The notes beneath the pieces are model-generated. The model did no database searches. It saw only the letters and a program-made list of their open reading frames with translations, and was not told the DNA's origin. Shown piece after piece: positions 25,931 through 35,824 of a stretch of 64,000 bases of DNA. Every line of letters begins with the position of its first letter. Position 1 is the stretch's first letter. Source of the stretch: Pirellulales bacterium (GTDB taxonomy: Bacteria; Planctomycetota; Planctomycetia; Pirellulales; Lacipirellulaceae). Both the position numbers and the translations under genes were made by a program. Location of the stretch: contig JAKVCC010000006.1 in assembly GCA_022448265.1 (NCBI GenBank), forward strand, positions 124,001-188,000. The letters are read 5' to 3'.

Positions 25931-27553
25931 TTAGGCGGGGGTAGCGCTCACAGCAAATGTGCCGTCAGCATTTGAGAGCTGGCCGGAGACTCTTCTGGGT
26001 ATGGGCGGACGTTGGTAGTTGTCTTTGATGCTCAGAATGTCGGGAAGAATGCTTATAAACGTCTCAACTAGCTGAGGGTCCCACTGCTGTCCGGCGCCGT
26101 CCGCAAGAATACCGACTGCTTTCTCCAGGGGCATTCCCTGACGATATGGCCGGTCGGAAGTCATCGCGTCGAAGGCGTCGACCACTGCCAATAACCGACC
26201 GTCGAGGGGAGTATCGGTGCCAGTGAGTCCGTCGGGATACCCCTTGCCGTCAAACCGCTCATGATGATGGAGCACTCCGGGCAGCATGTACTCAAGCTGC
26301 TCCAGATCGCGGAGAATTTCCCAGCCCAGGTCGGGATGACGCTTTATCTCGGAAAATTCCTCGTCGGTAAGGGTGCCGGTTTTGTTCAGCACCGCATCGC
26401 TGACGCCAATCTTGCCGATATCATGCAGCAAACCCGTGAGGTAAATTTTTTCTCTAGCATCGGCGCTAAAACCAAGCGCTTCGGCCAATCGTTTGCCATA
26501 GCGGGCCACGCGTTCGCTATGGCCACAAGTATAGGGATCCCGCGAATCGATGGCCGAGACCAAAGTGCGGACCATGCTGAGCATCTGGCTCTCTCGCGCT
26601 TCGAGCAAGGCCAGGTTATGGGCATGGGAAGCCAACATGGCCGCCGCGGTGTTGATTAGCGACGCCTCATTGGTTCCCAGTTCGTTTTGACTCAACCTGC
26701 AAATCGGCTCGTGCATTTTCTCCTGGGATAGGTTGTTTCGATTCACGGCCAAGAGCCAGCCATGTTGCCCAGAGATGCTAGAGAGTCCGACCAGGATAAA
26801 TTCACCAATTCCTGGCAATTGCGTGGCGTATTGACCAGTTTGCAGGTGATTTTTGACCACCGGCATCGAGTTGGCTACCTCGCCAAACAATTTGATAATG
26901 ATTTCTAGATCGCGATGGGAAACCAGAGAGTTCGCGCCTTCGTCACAATGCCACTCCTGGTTGACGGAAGCATTGTCTCTATCCTTCCTGGTAAGGAAAT
27001 AAATACCTTTTACCCCAGCAGCTGCGCCTAGCAGTGGCAACGTATGCTGGACGAGATGTGCAAGATTTTTCGAACAATCACCTAAGACAAGTCGTTCGGC
27101 CATGGAGCGCAAGAATGCCAGTTCTTCAAAGTCTTCGCTGACTTGGTGCAGAAAGATGTCGTTCTCCTGGCAGAGCTGATCGATTTGCTCCTGGTGCCGG
27201 AGGCTATGAAGGATTTCTTCTGCCAGGGGGCACAAAAAGTCCGGCGCGATGGTTTCTATCGCGGCGAGAGCCACCCGTTTGATGTTTTGGATATCCCCAT
27301 TGGGAAGCGGAACTGCCAACCAATGCTTGCCGGGTTCGATTTCCTGGGTAATCGGCTTTTTCTCGTCAATAGCCTGGGCAAGAAGCTGTGCATCGTGACC
27401 CGAAAAAACTTCCGGTGCTGATCGGTTCTCCCAGGCGTCTGCTGTTTTTTCCCAGAGTGCGAACGAAGTACTAAACACCGTCTGGAGTTTGACGACGTTT
27501 TTATCGGTACATCTGTACTGGGTATCTGCCACCGGTGTGACGCTAACGTCCAT
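25931..27553 (-). CDS. HD-GYP domain cyclic-di-GMP phosphodiesterase
   Basis: 540 residues. The N-terminal half (about 1-310) looks like a GAF-type sensory region without transmembrane segments. The HD-GYP domain follows: HSERVARYGKRLAEAL, the metal pair HDIGKIG (His377, Asp378), KRHPDLGWEIL, HHERFDGKGYPDGL (with HHE and GYP) and DAFDAMTSDRPYR. All residues needed for catalysis are present. Such enzymes cut c-di-GMP to GMP or pGpG. It heads the minus-strand pilin run and is divergent from the major pilin gene, so control of pilus output by c-di-GMP is a natural inference. Confidence 0.9.
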   Translation of the reverse strand: MDVSVTPVADTQYRCTDKNVVKLQTVFSTSFALWEKTADAWENRSAPEVFSGHDAQLLAQAIDEKKPITQEIEPGKHWLAVPLPNGDIQNIKRVALAAIETIAPDFLCPLAEEILHSLRHQEQIDQLCQENDIFLHQVSEDFEELAFLRSMAERLVLGDCSKNLAHLVQHTLPLLGAAAGVKGIYFLTRKDRDNASVNQEWHCDEGANSLVSHRDLEIIIKLFGEVANSMPVVKNHLQTGQYATQLPGIGEFILVGLSSISGQHGWLLAVNRNNLSQEKMHEPICRLSQNELGTNEASLINTAAAMLASHAHNLALLEARESQMLSMVRTLVSAIDSRDPYTCGHSERVARYGKRLAEALGFSADAREKIYLTGLLHDIGKIGVSDAVLNKTGTLTDEEFSEIKRHPDLGWEILRDLEQLEYMLPGVLHHHERFDGKGYPDGLTGTDTPLDGRLLAVVDAFDAMTSDRPYRQGMPLEKAVGILADGAGQQWDPQLVETFISILPDILSIKDNYQRPPIPRRVSGQLSNADGTFAVSATPA

Positions 27554-27932
27554 GGCTGCTGCTTTCTCGTTGCCGCAAGTAACTGCAGGTGGCTAAATAC
27601 AAGTTTAGGGAGCAATTGCTTTCTTGGGATTCTTGGCGCACCTACTCTCCCTGCTTCTTCTAGAAATCTAGCTCACGTTCGCCCCGGTGGGCCGAAACAG
27701 TTCCAGAAGTACCGGCATTGCTGGTCGTGCCAATTGCATTGGTGAGCGAAACACGGTCGAGATGGCATGTCGCAACCCATGGTCGAAAACAGGTGCTAGG
27801 TTTGCGTTGTATGGGTTGCACAAACTTCGAGGACAAATAGCTTGCACAGGTAAGGATGCCGTCGGAAGAGACCCCATAGTTCGAAGCAAACGTCAATACC
27901 TCTGTCTAGGTTGAACTTAATTGGAGCTAGTA
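27554..27932. promoter_or_regulatory. Divergent control region between HD-GYP gene and major pilin gene
   Basis: 379 bp separate the two divergent gene runs, so promoters for both should lie here. I saw no confident -35/-10 pair. A TTGGCACG on the minus strand near 27727-27734 resembles the -24 half of a sigma-54 site, but the -12 TTGC half is not at the right spacing. A GGAG six bases before the ATG at 27933 is a good ribosome site. No gene is evident. Confidence 0.35.
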
Positions 27933-28367
27933 ATGAATAACCGCCGCAATGCATTTACACTGATTGAATTGGTCGTCGTCATCATGATTCTGGGAATTCT
28001 CGCGGGAGTTGCCGCGCCGAAGTTCTTGAGCGTATCGGCTGATGCTACGGACAACGGTCTGAAGCAATCGTTGTCGATTATTCGCGATGCGATCGAGTTG
28101 CATGCTGCCGATAACGGGGGTGCGTTGCCTCCCTGTGCCAATCCGACGACCAGCTTCCAGGACGCAGTGAAAGATCACATCCGAGGATTTTTTCCCAGTA
28201 GCCCAGTAGGTATGAAAAATAACCTGGTGAAGGTCTCTGCAGCCGACCCCTTGGTTGCCGACGATACGGTTACAGGTTGGATGTACAACACAACTACGGG
28301 AGAATTCATTTGTAATTCTTCTGCGAAAACAACGAGCGATGCCACGATCACATACGAAGAATTGTAG
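27933..28367 (+). CDS. Type IV pilin, GspG/PilA-like (probable major pilin)
   Basis: 144 residues from ATG 27933, chosen for the GGAG at 27923-27926. Very short basic leader MNNRRNA/FTLIELVVVIMILGIL: a prepilin site with Ala at -1 rather than Gly, which is less usual but tolerated in some pilins. Then AAPKFLSVSADATDNGLK and a globular domain ending in TYEEL. Two cysteines (about residues 68 and 124) could form a disulfide. It is the first gene of the plus-strand run. The class fits a major pilin or pseudopilin. Confidence 0.85.
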   Translation: MNNRRNAFTLIELVVVIMILGILAGVAAPKFLSVSADATDNGLKQSLSIIRDAIELHAADNGGALPPCANPTTSFQDAVKDHIRGFFPSSPVGMKNNLVKVSAADPLVADDTVTGWMYNTTTGEFICNSSAKTTSDATITYEEL

Positions 28368-28442
28368 TGATCGAAAGTTCTTGGTGTCACACCGACGGTT
28401 GCCGTAAAAATGCCGCGGCAGCCGACTATCTCCGGAGAGACC

Positions 28443-28829
28443 ATGGAAGCAGGAAACCACCGAGCACTGATTGTCGAGGACAACATTGCGCTGGCACGTG
28501 TTACCCAGTTTGCCTTGGACAACGCCGGTTATGAGACGCAAACGGCGACCAACGGCAAGATAGCAATTGAGCTTGCCAAAGAGGCGCATTTCGACATTGT
28601 GATCACGGATCAACAAATGCCCCATTTAACTGGCATCGAGTTGTGTCGTGCTTTGCGGAAGCTTCCTGAGTACGCCGCTTGCCCGATCGTTTTGTTGACA
28701 GCGAAAGGTTTGGAATTGGAATTGCCTCGCTTGCGCGACGAATTGGGCATCGATGCGACCTTTGCCAAACCTTTTAGTCCGTCAGCCATTGTGAAAACAG
28801 TCAACGAGTTACTGGCCGTTCCGGCCTAG
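28443..28829 (+). CDS. Single-domain response regulator (CheY-like)
   Basis: 128 residues from ATG 28443, preceded by GGAGAGACC; the frame begins further upstream at 28410. A complete receiver domain: acidic pocket IVEDN, phosphoacceptor Asp in DIVITDQQMPHLTGIEL, Thr/Ser in VLLTAKG and the conserved Lys in FAKPFSP. No output domain, so it works by protein contact, as in the PilG/PilH or CheY class. The histidine kinase gene follows 52 bp later, making it the likely phosphate donor. It sits between the pilin gene and the assembly genes. Confidence 0.9.
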   Translation: MEAGNHRALIVEDNIALARVTQFALDNAGYETQTATNGKIAIELAKEAHFDIVITDQQMPHLTGIELCRALRKLPEYAACPIVLLTAKGLELELPRLRDELGIDATFAKPFSPSAIVKTVNELLAVPA

Positions 28830-28881
28830 TCCCCCATCCCCACAAGGTCTGTCGCTGCCGTGCCAGTGATGCAGGAAAACC

Positions 28882-30708
28882 ATGTTTCGCATACGTCGCA
28901 AGGTGGGATTTCCGCGAAAGGTAGTCGCCTATTATTTGCTGTTCTGCTTGGTAGCGGTCTGCTGGCTTGCCGTCGGTGTGCTGGTGACATCGCACATCCT
29001 GCTCAGCTCGCGCACGACGGACACTAGCCTTTCCCGCTTGGGAAAAACGGCCGCAGCCGTTGAAATCGCGTATTTGCGTGGTGGCGAGAAAACGCTCGGA
29101 AAAGTTCTCCATCGCTCCAAATCGGAAGCCAATTTGGCTTACGCCTCTATCATTTCTTCTGGTGGCAAGTACCTAGCTCACACCAATTCCGACCTCGAGG
29201 GAAAGCCTGCGGTCAGGCCGACTGGCAGCCTTCTGAAATGGGGAAACGTCACCGGGATTCGGCATGTCGATGAGCATGGAAAAATTCTGCAAGAATACCA
29301 AGTGCCACTGGTTGCCGATGGGGAATTGCTAGGCACACTCAACCTTGCGTTGGCAGAGCCCAGTATGTTGAGCACCTTTCTGGACACAGCCCATCTGGCA
29401 CCGCTCGCGGTGCTGGTTCCTTTGCTATTGGTGGGGTCTGGTGCAGTGGTATTGTTGCGTATTACTACTTCTGTGGCAGATGCGAATGCCCGGCTCGAAC
29501 AGATTGGCCGGCAATCGCCAGGCAGTGCTTTGGAAATGCAGCCGGTGGCTGCGCAAGACGCTGCGGCTCTGGGCTGGAATCGCGTGGCCGACTTGATACA
29601 GCGTCTCCAAAGCGACACCGGCGGCGAGAGCCTCAATGATCGACTCGTCGAGGCAATCGCTGTTCGCAAGCAAAATGAACATGCTGATATTCTTCAGAAC
29701 CTTTCCGACGGCATCGCCGTCACCGACATGGAAGGACGGATCACATTTGCCAACCGTGCCATTGCCACGCTTTTGGACGCCGATGTGGTGGAAGATGGAT
29801 TAGAGGGCAACAACATCAGCGACTACCTTGCGGCTGACAAGCTCACCGATGAGATCCAAGTACTGTTTGATCCCAAGTCGTCTGGGCGCCCTGCAGTCGT
29901 GCAGTTGCAATCTCCGAGCGAGCAATCTAATCGTGTGCTTCGAATTGCTCGGCAGCCGCTTCAGGGCCAGCGGCGGCAGGGCCAAGTTTGGTCTCTGCGT
30001 GACGTCACGCAACAAAAACTTGCCGACTCGATGCGCGACCAGTTCATTGACACGGCCACACACGAATTGCGCACGCCGCTTTCAAATATCAAAGCCTACG
30101 CCGAAACACTGGCGACCTGTGAGTCGATCGACGTTGAGCAGCAAAAAGAATTCTGCAACATCATCAACAGCGAAGTGACCCGTTTAGCCCGTTTTGTGGA
30201 CGACTTGCTGAGCATCAGCAGTATGGAAGTCGGTTCGTTGTCGGCAGAACGTCTAAAAGTGGATACGGCTCGGCTGTTTGAAGAGGTCATCGCAAAAGTC
30301 CAGCCGCTAATGCTGCAGAAAGACATTGATTTTGAGGTCCGTCTACCTGCGAAAATGGCTGCGCTCCACTTAGACAAGGACAAGATGGTGGCGGTGTTGG
30401 TGAATCTGCTTGGCAACGCTGCCAAGTACACCCCTGAGGGTGGTCACGTCGCCTTGAAGGTCACGCTTGACGAAACTCGTCTGCAAATCGCCGTGGAAGA
30501 CACGGGCATGGGTATCGCGGCCGCAGAACTACCCCGAGTCTTTGACAAGTTCTTCCGGTCGAGCGACCCTCGCGTGCAGCAAGAAACGGGCACAGGCTTG
30601 GGTCTTGCGCTCGCTCAAGAAGTTGTTCATATGCATGGCGGTGAACTCACCGTAGAAAGCGACGTCGATCAAGGCAGCACATTCCTGTTAACTATCCCCT
30701 TGGCATAG
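28882..30708 (+). CDS. Membrane sensor histidine kinase with PAS domain
   Basis: 608 residues. Two membrane helices (about 15-38 and 170-193) enclose a periplasmic sensor region of roughly 130 residues. A PAS domain (about 265-370, ILQNLSDGIAVTDMEGRITF) precedes the HisKA segment DTATHELRTPLSNIKAYAE, with His394 as phosphoacceptor. The HATPase follows with N box LVNLLGNAAKYTPEGG, G1 DTGMGIA and G2 GTGLGLALAQE. An AGGA stands just before the ATG. It lies between a receiver gene and a STAS gene, all within the pilus run, and probably phosphorylates the receiver. Confidence 0.93.
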   Translation: MFRIRRKVGFPRKVVAYYLLFCLVAVCWLAVGVLVTSHILLSSRTTDTSLSRLGKTAAAVEIAYLRGGEKTLGKVLHRSKSEANLAYASIISSGGKYLAHTNSDLEGKPAVRPTGSLLKWGNVTGIRHVDEHGKILQEYQVPLVADGELLGTLNLALAEPSMLSTFLDTAHLAPLAVLVPLLLVGSGAVVLLRITTSVADANARLEQIGRQSPGSALEMQPVAAQDAAALGWNRVADLIQRLQSDTGGESLNDRLVEAIAVRKQNEHADILQNLSDGIAVTDMEGRITFANRAIATLLDADVVEDGLEGNNISDYLAADKLTDEIQVLFDPKSSGRPAVVQLQSPSEQSNRVLRIARQPLQGQRRQGQVWSLRDVTQQKLADSMRDQFIDTATHELRTPLSNIKAYAETLATCESIDVEQQKEFCNIINSEVTRLARFVDDLLSISSMEVGSLSAERLKVDTARLFEEVIAKVQPLMLQKDIDFEVRLPAKMAALHLDKDKMVAVLVNLLGNAAKYTPEGGHVALKVTLDETRLQIAVEDTGMGIAAAELPRVFDKFFRSSDPRVQQETGTGLGLALAQEVVHMHGGELTVESDVDQGSTFLLTIPLA

Positions 30709-30714
30709 GACATC

Positions 30715-31050
30715 ATGTTTAGCGTTGAATCACAAGGGGCTGTCGATGTCGTCCGCGCAGCGGGGCCGCTGACCCATGAGAATGCCCACGAGCTTAGCGA
30801 TACGATTTTTGGCGGTCTCCCTGGCGGACAGCCGATGGTTGTGCTGGACATGCACGAGATTCCGCTGGTGGATAGCGCCGGACTCGAGGCGCTGTTGGAT
30901 GTCCAGCAAGCCGTGCAATCAATGGGCGGCAGCATGAAACTGGCAACCCTGAGTCCGCTATGCCAGGAAATACTCCGTATTACTGAGGTGGAGCAGCATG
31001 TTGAAGCATACCATGATGTAAAAACTGCGGTGGGGAGCTTCGTAAAATGA
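30715..31050 (+). CDS. STAS domain protein (anti-sigma factor antagonist type)
   Basis: 111 residues, one STAS domain. The motif PMVVLDMHEIPLVDSAGLEALL carries the conserved DSAG serine that is phosphorylated by partner-switch kinases in SpoIIAA/RsbV proteins. Strand-helix alternation is otherwise as expected. It starts 6 bp after the kinase gene and overlaps pilB by 4 bp (ATGA). No RsbW-type kinase or phosphatase is adjacent, so its partner is unknown; the kinase gene before it is of the ordinary HisKA type. Confidence 0.88.
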   Translation: MFSVESQGAVDVVRAAGPLTHENAHELSDTIFGGLPGGQPMVVLDMHEIPLVDSAGLEALLDVQQAVQSMGGSMKLATLSPLCQEILRITEVEQHVEAYHDVKTAVGSFVK

Positions 31051-32825
31051 GTGTTGCCGTCGATCCCAATTCGTTCGCAGAATTACCAGATCATCTTACA
31101 CTGCCACTGGAGATGGATCCCAATGCGTCGATCGTGGAGAGCAAAGGCCCCCTTGGCCAGCGCCTGTTGAGCGCCGATTTGATAGGCCAGGAAGATCTTG
31201 AGGCCGCTCTCAACCATCAATCCGAAAAGGGACAAAAGCTTGGCGAATCGATGCTTGAACTGGGCTTTGCCAGTGAAGAGCAACTATTGCCATTCATTGA
31301 ATCACAGCTGGGCGTGCCAGGCGTGAAGCTTCGCGAAGGGCTCCTGGATCCGCTGGCCGTGCAACTTTTGCCCAGATCATTCGCCGAGGCACATAAAGTC
31401 CTGGCGCTTTTTAGAGTGCATGGGCGGCTGGTGGTGGCAACTGATGATCCTCAAGACCTGGACAAAATCGACCGTATCGAGCGCCTCACCGGATTAGACG
31501 TATTGCCGGTCTTTGCCTTCTTGGCATCGATTGAGCGTATCCAACAACGCGCCTATGAGGACGGATTCCGTGTCGACGCGGTGACCGCCGATCTGGACGG
31601 CTCGGCGGTAGAATTGCAACTTGACAGAGAAGACATAGACGTTGCTTCCGTGCACGACCTTGTCGATGGCAGCCCGGTCATCAACTTGGTCAACTATCTG
31701 GTTTTGCAAGCGATCCGCAAGCAGGCCAGCGATATCCACATCGAGCCCAGCCGCAAGTTCAGCACCGTGCGATTTCGTATCGATGGGCATCTTGTTGAAA
31801 TGCTTCGTCCACGTCGCGACATTTTTCCGGCAATCGTCTCGCGTATCAAAGTCATGGCCAAGCTCGATATTGCTGAGCAGCGCGTTCCACAAGACGGGCG
31901 CTGCCAGGTCGTCGCCGACGGTAAGGAAGTCGACTTAAGAATCTCCACACTCCCGACAGTTCTGGGTGAGAAAGTTGTGATTCGCGTACTCGACAAGCAG
32001 CGGCTCACCTTCGATCTCCACAAGCTGGGCATTCCCGATCCAACGTTGTCAATTATCACCGACCTTCTGAAGAAGCCTTACGGATTGGTACTGGTCTCGG
32101 GCCCCACGGGTAGTGGAAAAACGACGACGCTTTACTCGGCATTGGAACTGATCAAATCGGTAAGTCGTAATATTGTCACCGTGGAAGACCCAGTTGAATA
32201 TCAAATTGAGTTGGTGAACCAGGTGCAGGTTGATTCTGCGCGCAAGCTACAGTTTGCGACCGCCTTGCGATCGATACTCCGCCAAGACCCCGACGTAATC
32301 ATGGTGGGTGAAATTCGCGATGCTGAAACCGCCCAAGTCGCGGTCCAAGCTGCGCTCACCGGCCACCTTGTCCTTAGTACATTGCACACCAACGACAGCG
32401 TTAGCGCCATTACTCGGATGATGGACATGGGCATCGAAAGCTACAAACTCGCGGCAGCGTTGGTTGGCGTGGTTGCCCAGCGTTTGGTCCGCACGAACTG
32501 TCCGCACTGCAAAACCACTTACTTTCCCAGTGCTGAATTTCTCGAAGCGGTGCACTACGAAGGGGATACACATCGCAGTTTCTCCAAGGGGGCCGGTTGC
32601 CGGGAATGTTTCGATACCGGCTTTAAGGGGCGGACGGGCATTTACGAAGTTTTGCCCAGTAACTCCCAACTTCGCCAACTCATCGCCGAGGAAGCTCCCC
32701 TGGAAACAGTGCGCAAGTGGTTTGACGAACAAGGATTTCCTTCGCTCTTGGGCAGTGGACTTGAGCTTGCCGAGAATGAAGCCACTAGCCTGGATGAAAT
32801 CGCTCGGATTGTATTTATCGACTGA
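31047..32825 (+). CDS. pilB: Type IV pilus/type II secretion assembly ATPase, PilB/GspE
   Basis: 592 residues. An N-terminal MshE/GspE N domain (about 30-170) is followed by the ATPase core: Walker A GPTGSGKTTT (residues 352-361), Asp box, Walker B DPDVIMVGEIRDAETA (414 on) and His box GHLVLSTLHTND. The zinc motif has Cys485, Cys488, Cys518 and Cys521. These are features of extension ATPases (PilB/GspE/MshE) and not of PilT, which is absent from this window. It powers pilin assembly from the inner membrane. Its start overlaps the STAS gene and its stop overlaps pilC. Confidence 0.95.
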   Translation: MSVAVDPNSFAELPDHLTLPLEMDPNASIVESKGPLGQRLLSADLIGQEDLEAALNHQSEKGQKLGESMLELGFASEEQLLPFIESQLGVPGVKLREGLLDPLAVQLLPRSFAEAHKVLALFRVHGRLVVATDDPQDLDKIDRIERLTGLDVLPVFAFLASIERIQQRAYEDGFRVDAVTADLDGSAVELQLDREDIDVASVHDLVDGSPVINLVNYLVLQAIRKQASDIHIEPSRKFSTVRFRIDGHLVEMLRPRRDIFPAIVSRIKVMAKLDIAEQRVPQDGRCQVVADGKEVDLRISTLPTVLGEKVVIRVLDKQRLTFDLHKLGIPDPTLSIITDLLKKPYGLVLVSGPTGSGKTTTLYSALELIKSVSRNIVTVEDPVEYQIELVNQVQVDSARKLQFATALRSILRQDPDVIMVGEIRDAETAQVAVQAALTGHLVLSTLHTNDSVSAITRMMDMGIESYKLAAALVGVVAQRLVRTNCPHCKTTYFPSAEFLEAVHYEGDTHRSFSKGAGCRECFDTGFKGRTGIYEVLPSNSQLRQLIAEEAPLETVRKWFDEQGFPSLLGSGLELAENEATSLDEIARIVFID

Positions 32826-34093
32826 TGGAGCCTGTCGGTGGTCGGTTGTCGTCCGCCGGTTGGCATGAGAAAGTTTTTGCGAGAAGCACCAACGTTATGC
32901 CAGCCATCACCACTTTTAATAAACTGTTGCCTTCCGATGCAGCCCATGCGGGAGTTGCCGACCCGACTTTAGCTGCCATGACAGAGGAAGAGCTTACCTG
33001 GAATTCGCGCCAGGTATCAGGCCATAGCAGTAAGGAAGTTCGCCGGGGATCCGTACGCCCCCAGGACATTGCGGAATTCACTTCGCAACTGGCAATCATG
33101 ACTCGCTCGGGCATCGATGTCGCCTCAGCGTTGGGTTCGCTTGCCTCGCAATGCCAGCGCCCGGCGCTCGCGCAGGTTCTGCGCAGGACCCACGAATTGG
33201 TATTGGCCGGCAGTACGCTTTCCGAAGCGCTCGCTGAACAAACCCACGTGTTCGGCCACAGTTTTGTCGCCACGGTCGCCGCCGGTGAAGCATCCGGAAA
33301 AATGGCGGAGGTGCTGCGTCAGCTCGCGCAGATTCGGCAAACGGAAATGCGTTCCAGCCGCGCAATGCGGTCAATGATGACCTATCCCATACTGCTGATG
33401 ACGGTTTCCTCTTCGGTGGTTGTAGCGTTAGTGCTATTTGTTTTGCCTCGATTTGCCGAAGTCTTCTCGCAATACGAACTGGTGCTACCGGCGATCACAC
33501 AAATGCTGATCTCGCTTGCGGATGAGTTGCGCGGAAGATGGTGGCTCTGGGCCCCCATGCTCGTCTCGATGATAGCCGGCCTGGCTGTCTGGAGGAAAAC
33601 AGACCATGGACGCCGCTGCTTGGATGTCCTGTGGATGCATACCCCAATCATCGATCGCGTATGCCGCACGCATGCTGTCGGACGGACTTGCCAGTTGCTC
33701 GGCTTGATGCTCGAGAGCGGTGTGCCGCTGTTAGACAGTCTACGGCTGACGCGACAAGCTGTGAGTAGCTCGCTTTACAAGTCACTGCTTGCCGAATCAG
33801 AAGAAGCTGTCATCAACGGTCGCAGTTTGGCAAGCGCCTGGCAAAGCACCGAGATTATCCCGCAATCCGCGCGCGAAATGATGATCACTGCAGAGGCCAC
33901 CGGCAACTTGGGCGAAGTCTCACGGTTACTGGGAGAATTTTACGACGAAGAAGCTCAAACGCGGATGCGTCAGCTGGTCGGTCTCTTGGAGCCTATTATC
34001 ACAGTAGGTATGGGAGTTATCGTGGCGTGCGTCGTGTTGGCTGTCATGCTACCGGTGTTCGATCTGTCCACACTGTCACAGGGTGGCCATTAG
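32825..34093 (+). CDS. pilC: Inner-membrane platform protein PilC/GspF
   Basis: 422 residues. Two T2SSF domains in tandem (about 75-200 and 280-400), each led by a signature such as DIAEFTSQLAIMTRSGIDVASAL and GLMLESGVPLLDSLRLTR, with membrane helices near 185-215, 235-255 and 390-415. GEASGKMAEVL and AEATGNLGEV match the conserved GE(x)GNL sites. The ATG sits inside the pilB stop (TGATG), suggesting coupling; ATG 32897 is a later alternative. Confidence 0.94.
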   Translation: MEPVGGRLSSAGWHEKVFARSTNVMPAITTFNKLLPSDAAHAGVADPTLAAMTEEELTWNSRQVSGHSSKEVRRGSVRPQDIAEFTSQLAIMTRSGIDVASALGSLASQCQRPALAQVLRRTHELVLAGSTLSEALAEQTHVFGHSFVATVAAGEASGKMAEVLRQLAQIRQTEMRSSRAMRSMMTYPILLMTVSSSVVVALVLFVLPRFAEVFSQYELVLPAITQMLISLADELRGRWWLWAPMLVSMIAGLAVWRKTDHGRRCLDVLWMHTPIIDRVCRTHAVGRTCQLLGLMLESGVPLLDSLRLTRQAVSSSLYKSLLAESEEAVINGRSLASAWQSTEIIPQSAREMMITAEATGNLGEVSRLLGEFYDEEAQTRMRQLVGLLEPIITVGMGVIVACVVLAVMLPVFDLSTLSQGGH

Positions 34094-34167
34094 TACGATG
34101 AGAACATCCTGCGTCTCTGCGGGGAGACACACTCTAAAGGCAACCCAAGTTCACACCATGCAACATC

Positions 34168-35235
34168 ATGTTTAATTCTCGAAAAACCGGCTGGATAGGC
34201 ATTGATATTGGCACAAGTTCTGTCAAGGTTGTGCAACTCGTGCGCCGTCACAATCGGCTGCAGATCGCCGCCCAGGCAATTGTGCCGCGCCGCGAGCCGT
34301 GGCCCATAGAGGAGCTGTCGAGCGCTCAGCCAGAGTCCTCGGGTGATCAGCTTCAAGCAGCAGCTTCCCTGCTGGGAGATTTCCAGGGCCGCATGGCGGC
34401 TGCGACGTTGTCTATGGCCCTTTGTGACTTTCATCGCACCGACCAGCCAGTTGGCACGGGGCCTAGTCGAGAAGCTACGCTTCGCCAGTCAGTCCAAATG
34501 GCAACCCAAAGCTCAGTGGAGCATTGGCAATACGATTGCTGGTCTGCCAGCCCAGAGCAAGACGCCCCGGGCGACACCAACGTGCTGACCGCCCTTCGCA
34601 CTTGGACTGATATGCTGTGCACCGATATAGCCCAGCTCGGTTGGTCGTGCCAGTTGATCGATGGCTTACCTCTCGCCATGGCCAGAGCGGTACAGCTCGT
34701 CCAGCCCAACGCCTCTGGCGCTGCGGTTGCCGCCTTAGACTTGGGTTATAGTGAAGCCACACTTTGTACGGTGATGGATGGACGAGCCGACTATGTGCGG
34801 AGCCTCAAGGACTGCGGATTCCAGCGGCTCCTTGGCGCAGTTTCCACAGAACTCAACGTCACCTACGAGGAAGCACAACGTTTGCTTCAAGAACATGGCA
34901 TCACTGCCGAGCAAGGTAGCAAGCTCAGCGATACAGGAGAAATCCTGCAAGAGTTGTCCGAAGAATTCCTTCGCAGTTTAGTCGCGGAAATCAGTCGCAC
35001 GCTTGCGCATCTTAAAGGTCATCGGAAATCTGTTGTACCAGATTGCATTTACCTGCTGGGAGGTGGCGCAACCGTAAAAGGGCTGGCAGCTGATCTCAGC
35101 CGCATCCTAAAAACTAATTTTCTTGTATGGCAATTTGGCAAGGATATTTCCACCAACTCGCACGTCGACACGCTACCGGCATGCCTGCTGGCGCCCGCCA
35201 TTGCACTCTCTGCGCTGGCTTGGGAGAGATCATGA
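34168..35235 (+). CDS. pilM: Actin-like pilus assembly protein PilM
   Basis: 355 residues. Begins WIGIDIGTSSVKVVQLVRR, the actin-fold phosphate-1 motif, with a second motif at AAVAALDLGYSEATLC and the adenosine-binding region near IYLLGGGATVKGLAADLS. PilM is a cytoplasmic ring protein that binds the PilN N-terminus. It is followed by the pilN- and pilO-like genes in the standard order, with an ATGA overlap. A 74-bp gap separates it from pilC. Confidence 0.9.
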   Translation: MFNSRKTGWIGIDIGTSSVKVVQLVRRHNRLQIAAQAIVPRREPWPIEELSSAQPESSGDQLQAAASLLGDFQGRMAAATLSMALCDFHRTDQPVGTGPSREATLRQSVQMATQSSVEHWQYDCWSASPEQDAPGDTNVLTALRTWTDMLCTDIAQLGWSCQLIDGLPLAMARAVQLVQPNASGAAVAALDLGYSEATLCTVMDGRADYVRSLKDCGFQRLLGAVSTELNVTYEEAQRLLQEHGITAEQGSKLSDTGEILQELSEEFLRSLVAEISRTLAHLKGHRKSVVPDCIYLLGGGATVKGLAADLSRILKTNFLVWQFGKDISTNSHVDTLPACLLAPAIALSALAWERS

Positions 35236-35804
35236 AAAATCATCTGAACCTAATGTCGGAACAAGCCCGAGTGCGTGAATGCGTGCGCACCCGATTGCGA
35301 CAATGGTCCTACAGTATGGTGGCGGTATTTTCGGTGCTGGGTGTTGCCGGACTGCTCACTTGGTGGCCTGCTTACCGCGAAAGCCAGCACCGTATGCGTT
35401 TGGAAGCTCAGTATGAACCGATTTGTCTGATGAAAGCAGAGAATGAATCTTTGAAAAAAAAGATTCAGCAACTCCATCAGGATGAGAAGTTCATTTTGGA
35501 GCTGTCCGATAAGTTTCCGACCCTGACCATGCTGGGATGTGTCAGCCGGTCAGTGGGCAATACGGGCGGACAGGTGTTTGTCGAAGAGCTCGCCTTTGAG
35601 ATGCAAAGGCGCCAGGCCAACTCACAAGACTCCCTGGCTACGCTCACCCTCGAGGGTCTGGGCGTCGACCGCGACGCAATCCTCCAGTTGACTGATTTGC
35701 TCCAAGAGGCTGTTCCCTTTGCTTCGGTTCAGCTGGAAGGAGCATCTGCCACAGAAGTTAATAAACATCCCATGCACACGTTTACGATCGAGTGCTCGTT
35801 TTGA
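35232..35804 (+). CDS. Pilus assembly protein, PilN-like
   Basis: 190 residues from ATG 35232, which overlaps the pilM stop as ATGA. Bitopic: a short cytoplasmic N-terminus (MKNHLNLMSEQARV), one membrane helix (about 28-46), a coiled-coil stretch (ESLKKKIQQLHQDEKF) and a periplasmic ferredoxin-like domain. Sequence identity to classical PilN cannot be judged by eye; the assignment rests on topology and on the pilM-N-O-P-Q order. Confidence 0.78.
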   Translation: MKNHLNLMSEQARVRECVRTRLRQWSYSMVAVFSVLGVAGLLTWWPAYRESQHRMRLEAQYEPICLMKAENESLKKKIQQLHQDEKFILELSDKFPTLTMLGCVSRSVGNTGGQVFVEELAFEMQRRQANSQDSLATLTLEGLGVDRDAILQLTDLLQEAVPFASVQLEGASATEVNKHPMHTFTIECSF

Positions 35805-35824
35805 ACGACAACGCAAGACTTACT

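Noticed and set aside
27715-27745. Possible sigma-54 promoter before the pilus genes
   Set aside because: A TTGGCACG is present, but the GC of the -12 element is not at the required 10-base distance from the GG.
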